The notes under the pieces are model-generated. The model ran no database searches, was not told where the DNA came from, and worked only from the letters and a program-made list of their open reading frames with translations. Position numbers and translations under genes: made by a program. A stretch of DNA of 56,857 nucleotides from CAYRGC01 sp964423795. GTDB lineage: Bacteria > Patescibacteriota > Gracilibacteria > Peribacterales > Peribacteraceae. Below, piece by piece: positions 1 to 7,772 of this stretch (positions are counted from its first letter, which is position 1; each line of letters starts with the position of its first letter). The stretch covers positions 1 through 56,857 of the forward strand of contig CAYRGC010000009.1 in assembly GCA_964423795.1 (NCBI GenBank). Direction: 5' to 3'.

Positions 1-23
1 AAATCCTGTACCATGACCCGGCC

Positions 24-1034
24 ATGGCCAAGAAGGTCTTCATCACCGGCATCGCCGGCTTCCTCGGAAGCCACATCGCCGACGCGTGCCTCGCGAAAGG
101 ATACGAGGTCGTGGGCTGCGACAACCTGATCGGCGGCTACCTGGACAACGTCCCGGACGGCGTCGACTTCCACCAGTACGACTGCAAGTACCTGAACTCG
201 ATGAAGAAGATCATGCAGGGGGTGGACACCGTCTACCACTGCGCGGCCACCGCGTACGAGGGGCTCAGCGTGTTCGCGCCGCATCTCGTGACGCAAAACA
301 CCTATCAGATCTCGATCTCCGTGATGACCGCGGCGATCAGCGCGGGCGTGCGCCGCTTCGTCTACTGCTCCAGCATGGCGCGCTACGGCACGCAGGACCG
401 CGTGCCCTTCACCGAGGACATGGTCTGCAAGCCGCAGGATCCGTACGGCATCGCGAAGCTCGCCGGCGAGTGGACGCTTAAGAATCTCGCGGAGGTCCAC
501 GGCATGGAGTACGTGATCGCGGTGCCCCACAACATCATCGGGCCGCGCCAGAAGTACGATGACCCGTACCGCAACGTCGCCAGCATCATGATCAACCTGA
601 TGCTCCAGGGCCGACAGCCCATCATCTACGGCGACGGCATGCAGAAGCGCTGCTTCAGCTTCGTGCAGGACGACATCCAGGTCCTCGAGAAGCTCATGAC
701 GGAGGACGCCGCGAAGGGACAGGTGATCAACATCGGCCCCGACGAGGAGTTCGTGACGATCAACCAGCTCGCGGAGACGATCGCCGACATTCTCCACTTC
801 AAGCTCGATCCCGTGTACGTCCCCGGCCGCCCCCAGGAGGTGAAGCTCGCCACCTGCTCCGCGGACAAGGCGCGCACGCTCCTCGGCTACAAGACGGAGT
901 ACACGCTGCGGCGCGGCCTCGAGGAGATGACCGAATGGATCTCGTCGCGCGGCGCGAAGAAGTTCCGCTACACGTTCGACATCGAGATCGTGAACGAGAA
1001 GACCCCCAAGACCTGGACCAAGAAGATGTTCTGA
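24..1034 (+). CDS. NAD-dependent epimerase/dehydratase (extended SDR)
   Basis: A 336-residue sugar-nucleotide epimerase/dehydratase of the extended short-chain dehydrogenase family, probably acting on a UDP- or GDP-sugar in the cytoplasm. The N-terminal Rossmann motif TGIAGFLG (Gly 9, 12 and 15) binds NAD. The catalytic pair is Tyr/Lys in DPYGIAK near residues 141-145, with the supporting serines in YCSSM near 114-118. Length is normal for the family. The ATG at 24 starts directly at the Rossmann strand. It ends 6 bases before the GtrA gene, so the two are probably co-transcribed at the edge of the glycosyltransferase locus. The exact substrate cannot be read from the sequence. Confidence 0.88.
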   Translation: MAKKVFITGIAGFLGSHIADACLAKGYEVVGCDNLIGGYLDNVPDGVDFHQYDCKYLNSMKKIMQGVDTVYHCAATAYEGLSVFAPHLVTQNTYQISISVMTAAISAGVRRFVYCSSMARYGTQDRVPFTEDMVCKPQDPYGIAKLAGEWTLKNLAEVHGMEYVIAVPHNIIGPRQKYDDPYRNVASIMINLMLQGRQPIIYGDGMQKRCFSFVQDDIQVLEKLMTEDAAKGQVINIGPDEEFVTINQLAETIADILHFKLDPVYVPGRPQEVKLATCSADKARTLLGYKTEYTLRRGLEEMTEWISSRGAKKFRYTFDIEIVNEKTPKTWTKKMF

Positions 1035-1040
1035 CCGCCC

Positions 1041-1439
1041 ATGCTCAAGAAGACCTACCACCGGCTCCGCCCCCACGCGCCGCAGTTCGGCCGTTACCTC
1101 CTGAGCGGCGGCAGCGCGGCGTTCACGGAACTCGTCAGCTTCCAGCTCCTGCGCCTCGCGCAGGTCCCGCTGCGCCCGTCCGCGCTGCTCAGCTCCCTCA
1201 TCGGCACCGTCACGGCGTTCTTTCTCCACCGGATCTTCGTCTTCCGGTCGGAGAAGGCCCTGCTCGGCCAGACCGTCCGCTTCGTGATCCTGCAGATCTT
1301 CAACGCGCTCGCGCAGATGGAGATCGTGTACCTCCTCGTCCACAGTGCCGGATCGCCCGAGTGGCTCGCCAAGGTACTCGGCATCGGCTGCACGGTGGCG
1401 TGGAACTTCTTCCTCTACAAGATTTTCGTCTACCGGTAA
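1041..1439 (+). CDS. GtrA family membrane protein
   Basis: A 132-residue integral membrane protein of the GtrA type (PF04138). It has four hydrophobic segments, a family-typical opening (FGRYLLSGGSAAFTELV) and a closing NFFLYKIFVYR. GtrA proteins are thought to flip or assist transfer of polyprenyl-phosphate-linked sugars across the membrane. The gene follows the epimerase by 6 bases and precedes a GT2 gene, which fits a role in envelope glycan assembly. The start has no strong ribosome binding site, consistent with translation from the upstream gene. Confidence 0.87.
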   Translation: MLKKTYHRLRPHAPQFGRYLLSGGSAAFTELVSFQLLRLAQVPLRPSALLSSLIGTVTAFFLHRIFVFRSEKALLGQTVRFVILQIFNALAQMEIVYLLVHSAGSPEWLAKVLGIGCTVAWNFFLYKIFVYR

Positions 1440-1568
1440 GGAAGGATACTGAGACGTGACGTAGTCTCTTCTTTTTGAAGTCTGCAGTTTGTAGCATGGA
1501 AGAAAACAAGAATCCCGGGAAATCTCCAGCTAAGAACTAAAAACTACCAACGAACAACTCTCCCCTGA

Positions 1569-1574
1569 TATCAT
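1569..1574 (+). promoter_or_regulatory. TATCAT box, 7 bases before ATG 1582
   Basis: A -10-like TATCAT ends 7 bases before the start codon of the GT2 gene, and no Shine-Dalgarno is present. The spacing implies a leaderless transcript. Confidence 0.5.
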
Positions 1575-1581
1575 CGTTCCC

Positions 1582-2394
1582 ATGGCTCTCGGCGCGCCTC
1601 CTGCCGGCATCCCCCTCAGCGTCCACGTGCTGACGTTCAATTCGGGCACCACGCTCGCGAAGGCGCTGCAGAGCGTCGGGCCGGTGGCGGAGATCATCGT
1701 GATGGACGGCGGCAGCAACGACGACACCCTCGGCATCGCCCAGCGCTTCGGCGCGCGCGTCCTTCCCCAGAAGGACGGCAGCGAGGGCGCGATCACCGAT
1801 TTCGCGGCGGTCCGCAACCGCGCGCTCCTCGCATCGACCCAGCCGTGGATCCTCACGCTCGACAGCGACGAGATGCTCAGTCCCGCGCTCCGGGAGGAGA
1901 TCGCGCAGATCGCGCGCACGAGCAAGATCCCCTCGGCGTTCCTCGTAGCGAGGAAATACCTGACGGAGGACGGCGAGATCGTGGACCGGGCGAGCTCCTA
2001 TCCCGACGAACGGATCCATTTCTTCCATCACGCGGCCGTGACCCGCTGGGTCCGCCCCGTGCGCGAGCGGGTGGAACTGCTCCCGGGCGTGATGCTGCGC
2101 CGCCTCCAATCCCCCTGCCTCGCCCCGCTCCCGACGCCCGAGGAATTCCGCCGCAAGAGCGAGCGGTTCATCCGGATCGAGGTGGCCGCCTCCAGGAATG
2201 ACGGATGGATCCGCTGGATCACCCGACGGGTCGCCCCCGGCGTCCGTTCGATGCTCAAAACGGCGTTCCGCGTCGCAGGGATCTGGCTGTGGCCGCGCGA
2301 GGGCAAGCGCCTGCCGTGGGAACAGGAGAAGCAGCTGTTCTGGTACCAATGGCGGCTGATGACGGAGACGTGCCCGGCGAAGAGGAAGGCGTAA
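1582..2394 (+). CDS. Glycosyltransferase family 2, WaaE/KdtX-like
   Basis: A 270-residue GT-A-fold glycosyltransferase. It opens with LSVHVLTFNSG, carries the nucleotide-binding MDGGSNDDT near residue 41, and has the metal-binding DSDE near residues 94-97 (LTLDSDEML). The short length, the internal AAVRNRAL-type segment and the later region with a conserved Trp-rich tail resemble the WaaE-like branch that adds a hexose to a lipid-linked or LPS-type core. It is expected at the cytoplasmic membrane face. It stands alone between two word-repeat spacers and has its own TATCAT box. Confidence 0.85.
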   Translation: MALGAPPAGIPLSVHVLTFNSGTTLAKALQSVGPVAEIIVMDGGSNDDTLGIAQRFGARVLPQKDGSEGAITDFAAVRNRALLASTQPWILTLDSDEMLSPALREEIAQIARTSKIPSAFLVARKYLTEDGEIVDRASSYPDERIHFFHHAAVTRWVRPVRERVELLPGVMLRRLQSPCLAPLPTPEEFRRKSERFIRIEVAASRNDGWIRWITRRVAPGVRSMLKTAFRVAGIWLWPREGKRLPWEQEKQLFWYQWRLMTETCPAKRKA

Positions 2395-2498
2395 GAGGTG
2401 GATACGAGGTTATGAGGTTTTGAGGTGGCCAAATCTTACAACCTCGACATCTCAGAACCCCTAAACCTTCGAACCTCTAAACCTCGACTCTCTTCCGC
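2395..2498. repeat. Word-repeat intergenic spacer
   Basis: The spacer is made of reiterated short words: a left half with variants of GAGGTTATGAGGTTTTGAGGT and a right half with variants of ACCTCTAAACCTCG. The halves are rough reverse complements of each other, so the transcript can fold back. Confidence 0.55.
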
Positions 2499-2504
2499 TA
2501 CCAT
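2499..2504 (+). promoter_or_regulatory. TACCAT box, 6 bases before GTG 2511
   Basis: TACCAT followed by a pyrimidine run of 6 bases and then GTG. It supports both the GTG start and leaderless transcription. Confidence 0.5.
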
Positions 2505-2510
2505 TCCCCC

Positions 2511-3536
2511 GTGCGCAACTACCACGAGCTTCTGCCGTACGCCTTCCGCCGCTTCAGCGTGCTTTCGGCGCGACGGACGCTCCTGCCCACGCTGGCCTAC
2601 TACGCGCGCCGGCCCGCGCTGCCGCCGTCCGACAAACCGGCGCTCTTCACCATGAACATCCTGCCGCCGATGATGACGGTGTGGCACCACCTCGCGAGGA
2701 AGGCGCTCGGCGACGCGGTGGACATCGTGATCTTCGACTGCTCGGGCGCGCTCGATCCCTCCGCTTTCCCGGGCGCGCGCGTGCAGAAATTCCTCAACTT
2801 CTACGCGGCGACGAAATGCGACGAGTTCCTCTACTCGATCGCCCGGAACCGCCGCGTCGGCTGGCTGTGCGACGACGACGTGTTCTTCGCCGGGCCGCGC
2901 GCGCTCGAGGTGCTCTCTCGGGAGTTCGCGGTGCCGGGCACGGCGAGCGTCAGCTTCCGTCCGCGCGGCTGGTGGTACTTCGATCTCGACGGAAAACGTC
3001 ACGAGGCGAGCTCGAGCTATTGCGTCGCCTACGACCGTTCGATCTTCTGCGACAAGGAAAAACTCTCGCTCGCGCCGGCCGACGGAAACACCCACCCGAC
3101 GCGCAACGGCAAGGGCGCCCGGCGCTACGACACCGGGGACCTGAGCAACGAGCTGCTGCTGCGCCGCGGCTACCGCTGCGCGATCGCGGACGAGGAGGAG
3201 CAGAAGCGCTGCATCCTGCCCTTCACGGGGGTGAGCGGCGCCGTGATGCTGCTGCGGTACTTCCATAGACCCGAGGAGGTGATCGACTATTTCCTGTCCC
3301 CCGACCCGAAGAAATGGGGAGGAAGTGTCCTGTACGGTGCCTTTTGCGCGATACTCGCGGTCTCGACAGTCCAGGAGTGTCACGAGCTTATCACGGGAAA
3401 GCCGTACCCGCTCCCGGCGCTGCCGTCGCGATCCGCCCTCGAGGACATCCGGAGGAAACGCGAGCCGTACCTTCGTGCGGACCAATCCTTCGCCTGGGTG
3501 GACGAGGTCAGCGAGCGCCTGCGGGCGGCGCTGTGA
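2511..3536 (+). CDS. Putative glycosyltransferase-like protein (unrecognised)
   Basis: A 341-residue soluble protein that I do not recognise as a named family. It has a central WLCDDDVFF segment near residues 119-126 that looks like the metal-binding acidic motif of a GT-A glycosyltransferase, and a later GDLSNELLLRRGYR stretch of the kind that ends such folds. The N-terminus is basic and tyrosine-rich, with no signal peptide. The start is GTG, chosen for the TACCAT box 6 bases upstream. Its 3' end overlaps the convergent GT2 gene by 29 bases. Position in the glycan locus supports a transferase role, but this is inference. Confidence 0.7.
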   Translation: MRNYHELLPYAFRRFSVLSARRTLLPTLAYYARRPALPPSDKPALFTMNILPPMMTVWHHLARKALGDAVDIVIFDCSGALDPSAFPGARVQKFLNFYAATKCDEFLYSIARNRRVGWLCDDDVFFAGPRALEVLSREFAVPGTASVSFRPRGWWYFDLDGKRHEASSSYCVAYDRSIFCDKEKLSLAPADGNTHPTRNGKGARRYDTGDLSNELLLRRGYRCAIADEEEQKRCILPFTGVSGAVMLLRYFHRPEEVIDYFLSPDPKKWGGSVLYGAFCAILAVSTVQECHELITGKPYPLPALPSRSALEDIRRKREPYLRADQSFAWVDEVSERLRAAL

Positions 3537-4209
3537 AACGGAGCCTCACGAAAACCCCCACCCAACGGAACCAGTCCTTCCAGCCGATTTTCTTGCCCTC
3601 GGCGACCGTCCGCGGATGGTAGGAGACGGGATGTTCGACGATCGGAAAACCCAGACGGGATACCTGGGCCGTGAGCTCGGGATCGAAGCGAAAATCGTCC
3701 TCCTCGAGCCGAAGTTTCCGCAGCACGTCCGAACGGACCATCTTGTAGCAGCACGGCTGATCGGTGAGGCGAGTGCCGTAGAGGGCGTTGCAGATCCACG
3801 TGAGCAGCGTCCCCCCGACGAAGAACGTGACGTGCACGTACTGGCGCTGCCGCTTGAGGCGGCGCGAACCGAAGACGACGGGATGGTCGCCCGCTTCCGC
3901 CAGCGCGAGGAGGCGCGGGATATCGGCAGGGTCATACTCCAGATCGGCGTCCTGCACCACGACGTAGCGCCCGCGCGCCACGCCGTAGCCGGCACGCACG
4001 GCCGAACCTTTCCCGCCGTTCGGTTTGGAAAGCACCGTGTCCCCGGGTTGGACGTGCGCCCGGGCGAGCGCGAGCGAGGAATCCGTCGATCCGTCATCCA
4101 CCACGATCAGCTCCGCGGACGGACAGGCCTCGCGGACGCGCCGAAGGAGCTCGACTAGCGTGCGCTCCTCGTTATAGACCGGCACGACGACGCTGAGAAT
4201 GGGTTCCAC
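3508..4209 (-). CDS. Glycosyltransferase family 2, dolichyl-phosphate mannose synthase-like
   Basis: A 233-residue GT2 enzyme with PVYNEERTL at the N-terminus, the UDP/GDP-sugar binding VVDDGSTD near residue 37 and the DADLEYDP metal motif near residue 92. This branch usually transfers a sugar to a polyprenyl phosphate. There are no C-terminal membrane spans, so only the catalytic domain is present. The start is GTG, with TACGCT 7 bases upstream. It follows the GT4 gene at 4229 by 19 bases on the same strand. The convergent neighbour overlaps its last 29 bases. Confidence 0.87.
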   Translation of the reverse strand: MEPILSVVVPVYNEERTLVELLRRVREACPSAELIVVDDGSTDSSLALARAHVQPGDTVLSKPNGGKGSAVRAGYGVARGRYVVVQDADLEYDPADIPRLLALAEAGDHPVVFGSRRLKRQRQYVHVTFFVGGTLLTWICNALYGTRLTDQPCCYKMVRSDVLRKLRLEEDDFRFDPELTAQVSRLGFPIVEHPVSYHPRTVAEGKKIGWKDWFRWVGVFVRLRFTAPPAGAR

Positions 4210-4216
4210 GAAGGAG

Positions 4217-4222
4217 AGCGTA
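4217..4222 (-). promoter_or_regulatory. TACGCT box for the GT2 gene starting at 4209
   Basis: On the minus strand TACGCT lies 7 bases before GTG. It sits inside the short gap after the upstream GT4 gene and so could be an internal promoter. Confidence 0.45.
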
Positions 4223-4228
4223 CAGGAA

Positions 4229-5239
4229 TCAGCGCATCTCTTCGACGAGTCGGGCGGCGAGGCGCGGAAGACTGTGCCCCTCGGTAACGATCGCCCGCAG
4301 CCGTTCGCCGAGCGTGCGGCGCGAATCCTCCGGCAGGGAGAGGATCGCGTTCGCGACCTCGCCCAAGGTGTCTTTCGTCGCGCGGCAGTCGGGAGGAAGC
4401 ACGAGCGCGGCGGCTTCGGAGGATGAGACGACTGGGCAGCCGCACGCCATGGCCTCGAGCACCACCTTGTCGAGCCCGCCCTCGCACGCGTGGAGCGAGA
4501 GGGCGGCCGAACGGAAGAGGTCGCGGACCTCCCCGTGGGTGCGCGAGCGGATCTCCACGCCCTCCCCGAGCCCGAGGCGCTTCTCCAGGTCGCGGAGCCT
4601 CGTAAGCTCCTCGGCGTCGGACGGCGTGACCGTCCCGCCGGCGATGACGAGGCGCGTGTCGTTCGGCAACTGCGCGAACGCGCGGAGGATCGCCCCGTAG
4701 TTCTTCACGGGCGTGATCCGGCCCGCCGCCGCGATGAGCAGCGGATCGCGCGGGGCTTCCCCGGGGGAGAACGCGTCGACGTCGACGCCGTGCCCCACGA
4801 TGACGGCCTTGCGGGACCGGAACGGAAGTCCCGCCTCCGTGGCGCAGAAGACTTTCCGGCAGAGGAGCACCGCGCAGCGGAGCTTCCATCCCCCGCGGCG
4901 CACCTCGTACCAAAGATATCTGGTCTTGCGCAGAAACAGCGTGAGCGGGAACGACAGGAGCACCCACACGGGGGTCATGTGGACGAGGACGACGTCGTAA
5001 TCGCGGCGGAAATCCCAAAGAATCCTCCAGGCCCGGCGCACCTGGGCCGAGGGAGAGACCCCCTCCTCCTTCCCGAGCGAGAGGACGCGCACGTTGGCGG
5101 GAAGCCTGTGGTCGCCCGCGGATTGCGCCACGACGATCACGGAATCGCAGGCGCGCGCGAACTCCTCGATCCAGCGATGGAAGAATCCCAGGACGGGATC
5201 TTTTCGGTCGGCCTTCTGGGTGATGATCAGGAGACGCAT
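4229..5239 (-). CDS. Glycosyltransferase family 4
   Basis: A 336-residue GT-B-fold glycosyltransferase. The N-terminal domain opens with MRLLIITQKADRKDP. The C-terminal nucleotide-sugar domain contains AAGRITPVKNYG and the family EX7E-type motif in EGGLDKVVLEAMACGCPVV. It probably acts on a lipid-linked oligosaccharide at the inner face of the membrane. It begins 12 bases after the stop of the GT4 gene at 5252 and is the third of four same-strand glycosyltransferases (7584 down to 3508). A TAAACT box overlaps the preceding gene's stop region. Confidence 0.88.
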   Translation of the reverse strand: MRLLIITQKADRKDPVLGFFHRWIEEFARACDSVIVVAQSAGDHRLPANVRVLSLGKEEGVSPSAQVRRAWRILWDFRRDYDVVLVHMTPVWVLLSFPLTLFLRKTRYLWYEVRRGGWKLRCAVLLCRKVFCATEAGLPFRSRKAVIVGHGVDVDAFSPGEAPRDPLLIAAAGRITPVKNYGAILRAFAQLPNDTRLVIAGGTVTPSDAEELTRLRDLEKRLGLGEGVEIRSRTHGEVRDLFRSAALSLHACEGGLDKVVLEAMACGCPVVSSSEAAALVLPPDCRATKDTLGEVANAILSLPEDSRRTLGERLRAIVTEGHSLPRLAARLVEEMR

Positions 5240-5248
5240 GGGTGGGAC

Positions 5249-5254
5249 AGTTTA
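5249..5254 (-). promoter_or_regulatory. TAAACT box for the GT4 gene starting at 5239
   Basis: TAAACT lies 9 bases before the ATG. Its first three bases are the TAA stop of the upstream gene. It is possibly an internal leaderless promoter. Confidence 0.4.
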
Positions 5255-6448
5255 CGCCGCGAGGCCGCGGAGGAAAGAGGCGTATCCCGCGAGGAGCGCG
5301 GAGCCGTCGAACCGATCGAGGACGCGGCGCGCCTCGTCGCCGATCCTCGCGGCGAGCTCGGGTCGCTCGAGCAGCAGGGAGAGCTTCGCAGCGAGGTCGC
5401 CCGGGGTGCCGTCGGTAAGGAGGCCGTTTGCGCCGTCGACGATCACGTCGGACATCACGCCCACGCGGGTGGCGACGACGGGCAGGCCGCAGGCCATCGC
5501 CTCGAGCGCGACGCGCGGGCCGCCCTCGCTGCGCGAGTTCATCACGAAGACCCTCGCGGACCGCAATTCCTCCATGAGCGCCGACTGGTCGGCCACCCAG
5601 CCGCGGAACGTCACGCGGCCGCTGAGCTCCGGCGCGTCGGCCGCGCGGCGCGCCGCCTCGAGCAACGGACCGTCCCCGAGGACGAGGAGCGTCCGTCCCG
5701 GGAGGAGACGGAGTGCCTCGAGCGTCTCGGGCAGGCCCTTGTTCGCGACGAGCCTCGCGCAGAAGGCGACATCGAAGGTTTTCCCGGCGCCCGGACGCGC
5801 GACGAACGTCGCCGGATCGAGATAGAAGGACGGGACGACCCGCACCTTGTCCCCCGGAACGCCCCACGACACGAGACGCGAGCGCACGCCCTCGTTGACC
5901 GTGCGGACGGCGCGGGCATGGGACGCGTCGGCGCGGATGAGAAGCCGCGTGAGCAGGCGACCGACCCGCTCGCCGAGCGAGGACGGGACGGGATCGCCCA
6001 CGACGTGGTGGATCTCGAGGCAGTACGGGACGCCCATGCGGCGATGCAGCAGGAAGGCCCCGAGTCCGTTATAGAACGGCGGATACTCGTGGACGGTCAT
6101 CACCCCGTGCGCGTGGCGCCGGACGAGGTCGGAGCCGCAGCGGAGGATCCAGCGCGGCTGATACCACAGACCCCGCGGACAGGGATGGAAGAAGACATTG
6201 GGAAAATCCGGACTGACCTGGATGCCGTCATCGGAGAAGTGTCGGATGTCGGGTTGCGGGTGTCGGGCTTGGGATGTCGGATCTCGGGATTCCCGCAACT
6301 CGCAACTCGCAACTCGCAACTCCGGCGCAGCCGGGCAGATCACGTCGATGCGCTCCCACTCCTTCGAGAATCCGCGGAGCGTGTTCCAAAAAGCCCCCTT
6401 CTTCCCCCGCGGGACGGAGCGGTCCCCGGAGATCATGAGCAATTTCAT
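5252..6448 (-). CDS. Glycosyltransferase family 4 with an in-frame repeat insertion
   Basis: A 398-residue GT-B glycosyltransferase. The C-terminal half has FCARLVANKGLPETLEAL and the EX7E region in SEGGPRVALEAMACGLPVV. I start it at the ATG at 6448, which overlaps the TGA of the upstream gene in an ATGA; the longer open frame upstream is basic and not conserved-looking. Residues of about 45-80 (ELRVASCELRES and following) are encoded by a low-complexity block with four perfect CGCAACT heptamers, unlike anything in a normal GT4 N-terminal domain. Whether the enzyme tolerates this loop is unknown. Confidence 0.85.
   Translation of the reverse strand: MKLLMISGDRSVPRGKKGAFWNTLRGFSKEWERIDVICPAAPELRVASCELRESRDPTSQARHPQPDIRHFSDDGIQVSPDFPNVFFHPCPRGLWYQPRWILRCGSDLVRRHAHGVMTVHEYPPFYNGLGAFLLHRRMGVPYCLEIHHVVGDPVPSSLGERVGRLLTRLLIRADASHARAVRTVNEGVRSRLVSWGVPGDKVRVVPSFYLDPATFVARPGAGKTFDVAFCARLVANKGLPETLEALRLLPGRTLLVLGDGPLLEAARRAADAPELSGRVTFRGWVADQSALMEELRSARVFVMNSRSEGGPRVALEAMACGLPVVATRVGVMSDVIVDGANGLLTDGTPGDLAAKLSLLLERPELAARIGDEARRVLDRFDGSALLAGYASFLRGLAA
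6229..6322. repeat. Heptamer/word repeat inside a coding region
   Basis: Positions 6294-6321 are four perfect copies of CGCAACT. The preceding 60 bases are variants of GTCGGATGTCGGG and GGGTTGCGGGTGTCGGG, partly complementary to the heptamers. The block is read through in frame by the GT4 gene. Confidence 0.8.
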
Positions 6449-7584
6449 GGCCGCGGCGGGACGGCGGACGGGCGATCGGCGAGCGACCGGAAGAGCGAAA
6501 GATGGTCGTCCGCCACGCTTCCCCACTGGCGCTCCCCGAGCGGCTCGGCGGCGGAGCGGGCGATCTCGTCGTACCCGCGATCGATCTCCAGCACGGACCG
6601 CACGATCTCGGTGGAGGTGCGCAGCGAACGGATCATCATGCCTTCGCGGAGGGCCGGACTGAGACCGTTCTCCTCGGTGATGAGCACGGGAAGCCCGGCG
6701 GCGCGCGCCTCGAGCGCGGTATTGGGACTGATATCGGTGAGGGAGGGCAGCACGAGCAGGTCATGCTCATCATAGACTTCTCGCTTCTGGGCGCCGTGCA
6801 CGGCGGGCTGGATCGATACGCGCGACTGGAGCGAGAGCTTCTGCACGAAGGTCTCGATCTGGCCGCGCACGGGTCCGGACCCCACGAGCGTGAGGCGGGC
6901 GTGCGGCAGCGAGGCGACCGCCGTGAGGAGCGCGGACAGGTTCTTGAAGCGCACGAAGCGGCCGAGGTACAAGAGACGAAGGGGCTCGTGCTTCTGGTGA
7001 GGGGAGGGCGACGAGACGGGCAGCGCGTTCTCGATCACGGAATGCGCCGCGAGCCTTGCCCCGAGAAGCCGGCGATACAGATCCTGCTGGAACGCCGTGG
7101 AGAAGACGACGTGGTCGAAACCGCCGATGAGTACCCTGAGCAGGGACTTCACTCCCGGATACGAGGCGTAGAACTGGCGGAGCGTCCGCTTGCCGCCGTG
7201 ATCGGTATAGCGCTCCCAGAGGAAATCGCCCCCGAGGCGCAGGATCTTCTTCGGCCCCTTGATGCGCGCGAGCCGCAGCGGGATGCCCGCGCTCACGGAG
7301 GAAAACGCCTCGAGAACGTCCGCGTCGCGGCCGTGGATCTGCAGGGCCTTGGCGTACCGGTTCCAGCGCACGCCCGATCCGCCGCCCACGGGCACGCGGA
7401 TCACCTTCCAGAGCGCTCCCGCCTCCTTGCCCTCGGACTCGAAGAGCTCGTCGGCGTTCTGGCCGTACGTCACCACCACGACCTCGTTGCCCCGGGCGGC
7501 GAGCTCGGCCGCCAGGTGGCGGACGTACGTCGCGGGGCCGCCGATATCCGGCGGGTAGATCCCGGTGGCGAGGACGATCTTCAC
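6445..7584 (-). CDS. Glycosyltransferase family 4
   Basis: A 379-residue GT-B glycosyltransferase. GIYPPDIGGPATYV is the classic GT4 opening with the acceptor-side GGP loop. LLYLGRFVRFKNLSALL begins the nucleotide-sugar domain, and DISPNTALEARAAGLPVL is the EX7E-like region. It is the first gene of a four-gene minus-strand run and overlaps the next by 4 bases (ATGA at 6445-6448). The start is GTG at 7584, preceded by TACAAT at a 6-base spacing. The acceptor and sugar are not identifiable from sequence. Confidence 0.88.
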   Translation of the reverse strand: MKIVLATGIYPPDIGGPATYVRHLAAELAARGNEVVVVTYGQNADELFESEGKEAGALWKVIRVPVGGGSGVRWNRYAKALQIHGRDADVLEAFSSVSAGIPLRLARIKGPKKILRLGGDFLWERYTDHGGKRTLRQFYASYPGVKSLLRVLIGGFDHVVFSTAFQQDLYRRLLGARLAAHSVIENALPVSSPSPHQKHEPLRLLYLGRFVRFKNLSALLTAVASLPHARLTLVGSGPVRGQIETFVQKLSLQSRVSIQPAVHGAQKREVYDEHDLLVLPSLTDISPNTALEARAAGLPVLITEENGLSPALREGMMIRSLRTSTEIVRSVLEIDRGYDEIARSAAEPLGERQWGSVADDHLSLFRSLADRPSAVPPRP

Positions 7585-7590
7585 CGGGGA

Positions 7591-7596
7591 ATTGTA
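7591..7596 (-). promoter_or_regulatory. TACAAT box, 6 bases before GTG 7584
   Basis: This is the probable main promoter of the four-gene glycosyltransferase run. TACAAT, then TCCCCG, then GTG. No ribosome binding site is visible. Confidence 0.55.
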
Positions 7597-7644
7597 GCGG
7601 AAAATGAAGGGTCTGGCGCCACATCTTGTTTGCAGTTTATGGCT

Positions 7645-7745
7645 CCAGGAGGGAGTTGGTAGTCGGTAGTTTGTAGTTCATGAAAAGACCAAGATCGTGA
7701 GAACTCCCCTACTACAAACTACCAACTACAAACTTCTCAACTCTA
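7645..7745. repeat. Word-repeat hairpin between convergent-side gene ends
   Basis: GGTAGTTTGTAGT (7665-7677) is the exact reverse complement of ACTACAAACTACC (7711-7723). Both arms are extended by further degenerate copies of the same word. The 177-base gap between the GT4 gene and rmlB contains nothing else recognisable. Confidence 0.75.
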
Positions 7746-7772
7746 CAAAATACTTCATCTCTTTCTGATCTC

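Noticed and set aside
1..37. An upstream gene ending at 14-16 in the first bases
   Set aside because: A TGA is in frame there, but only four codons are visible, too few to support a gene.
4490..6775. Open frame of 761 codons antisense to glycosyltransferase genes
   Set aside because: Composition is that of a complementary-strand shadow and it crosses two real genes with clear motifs.
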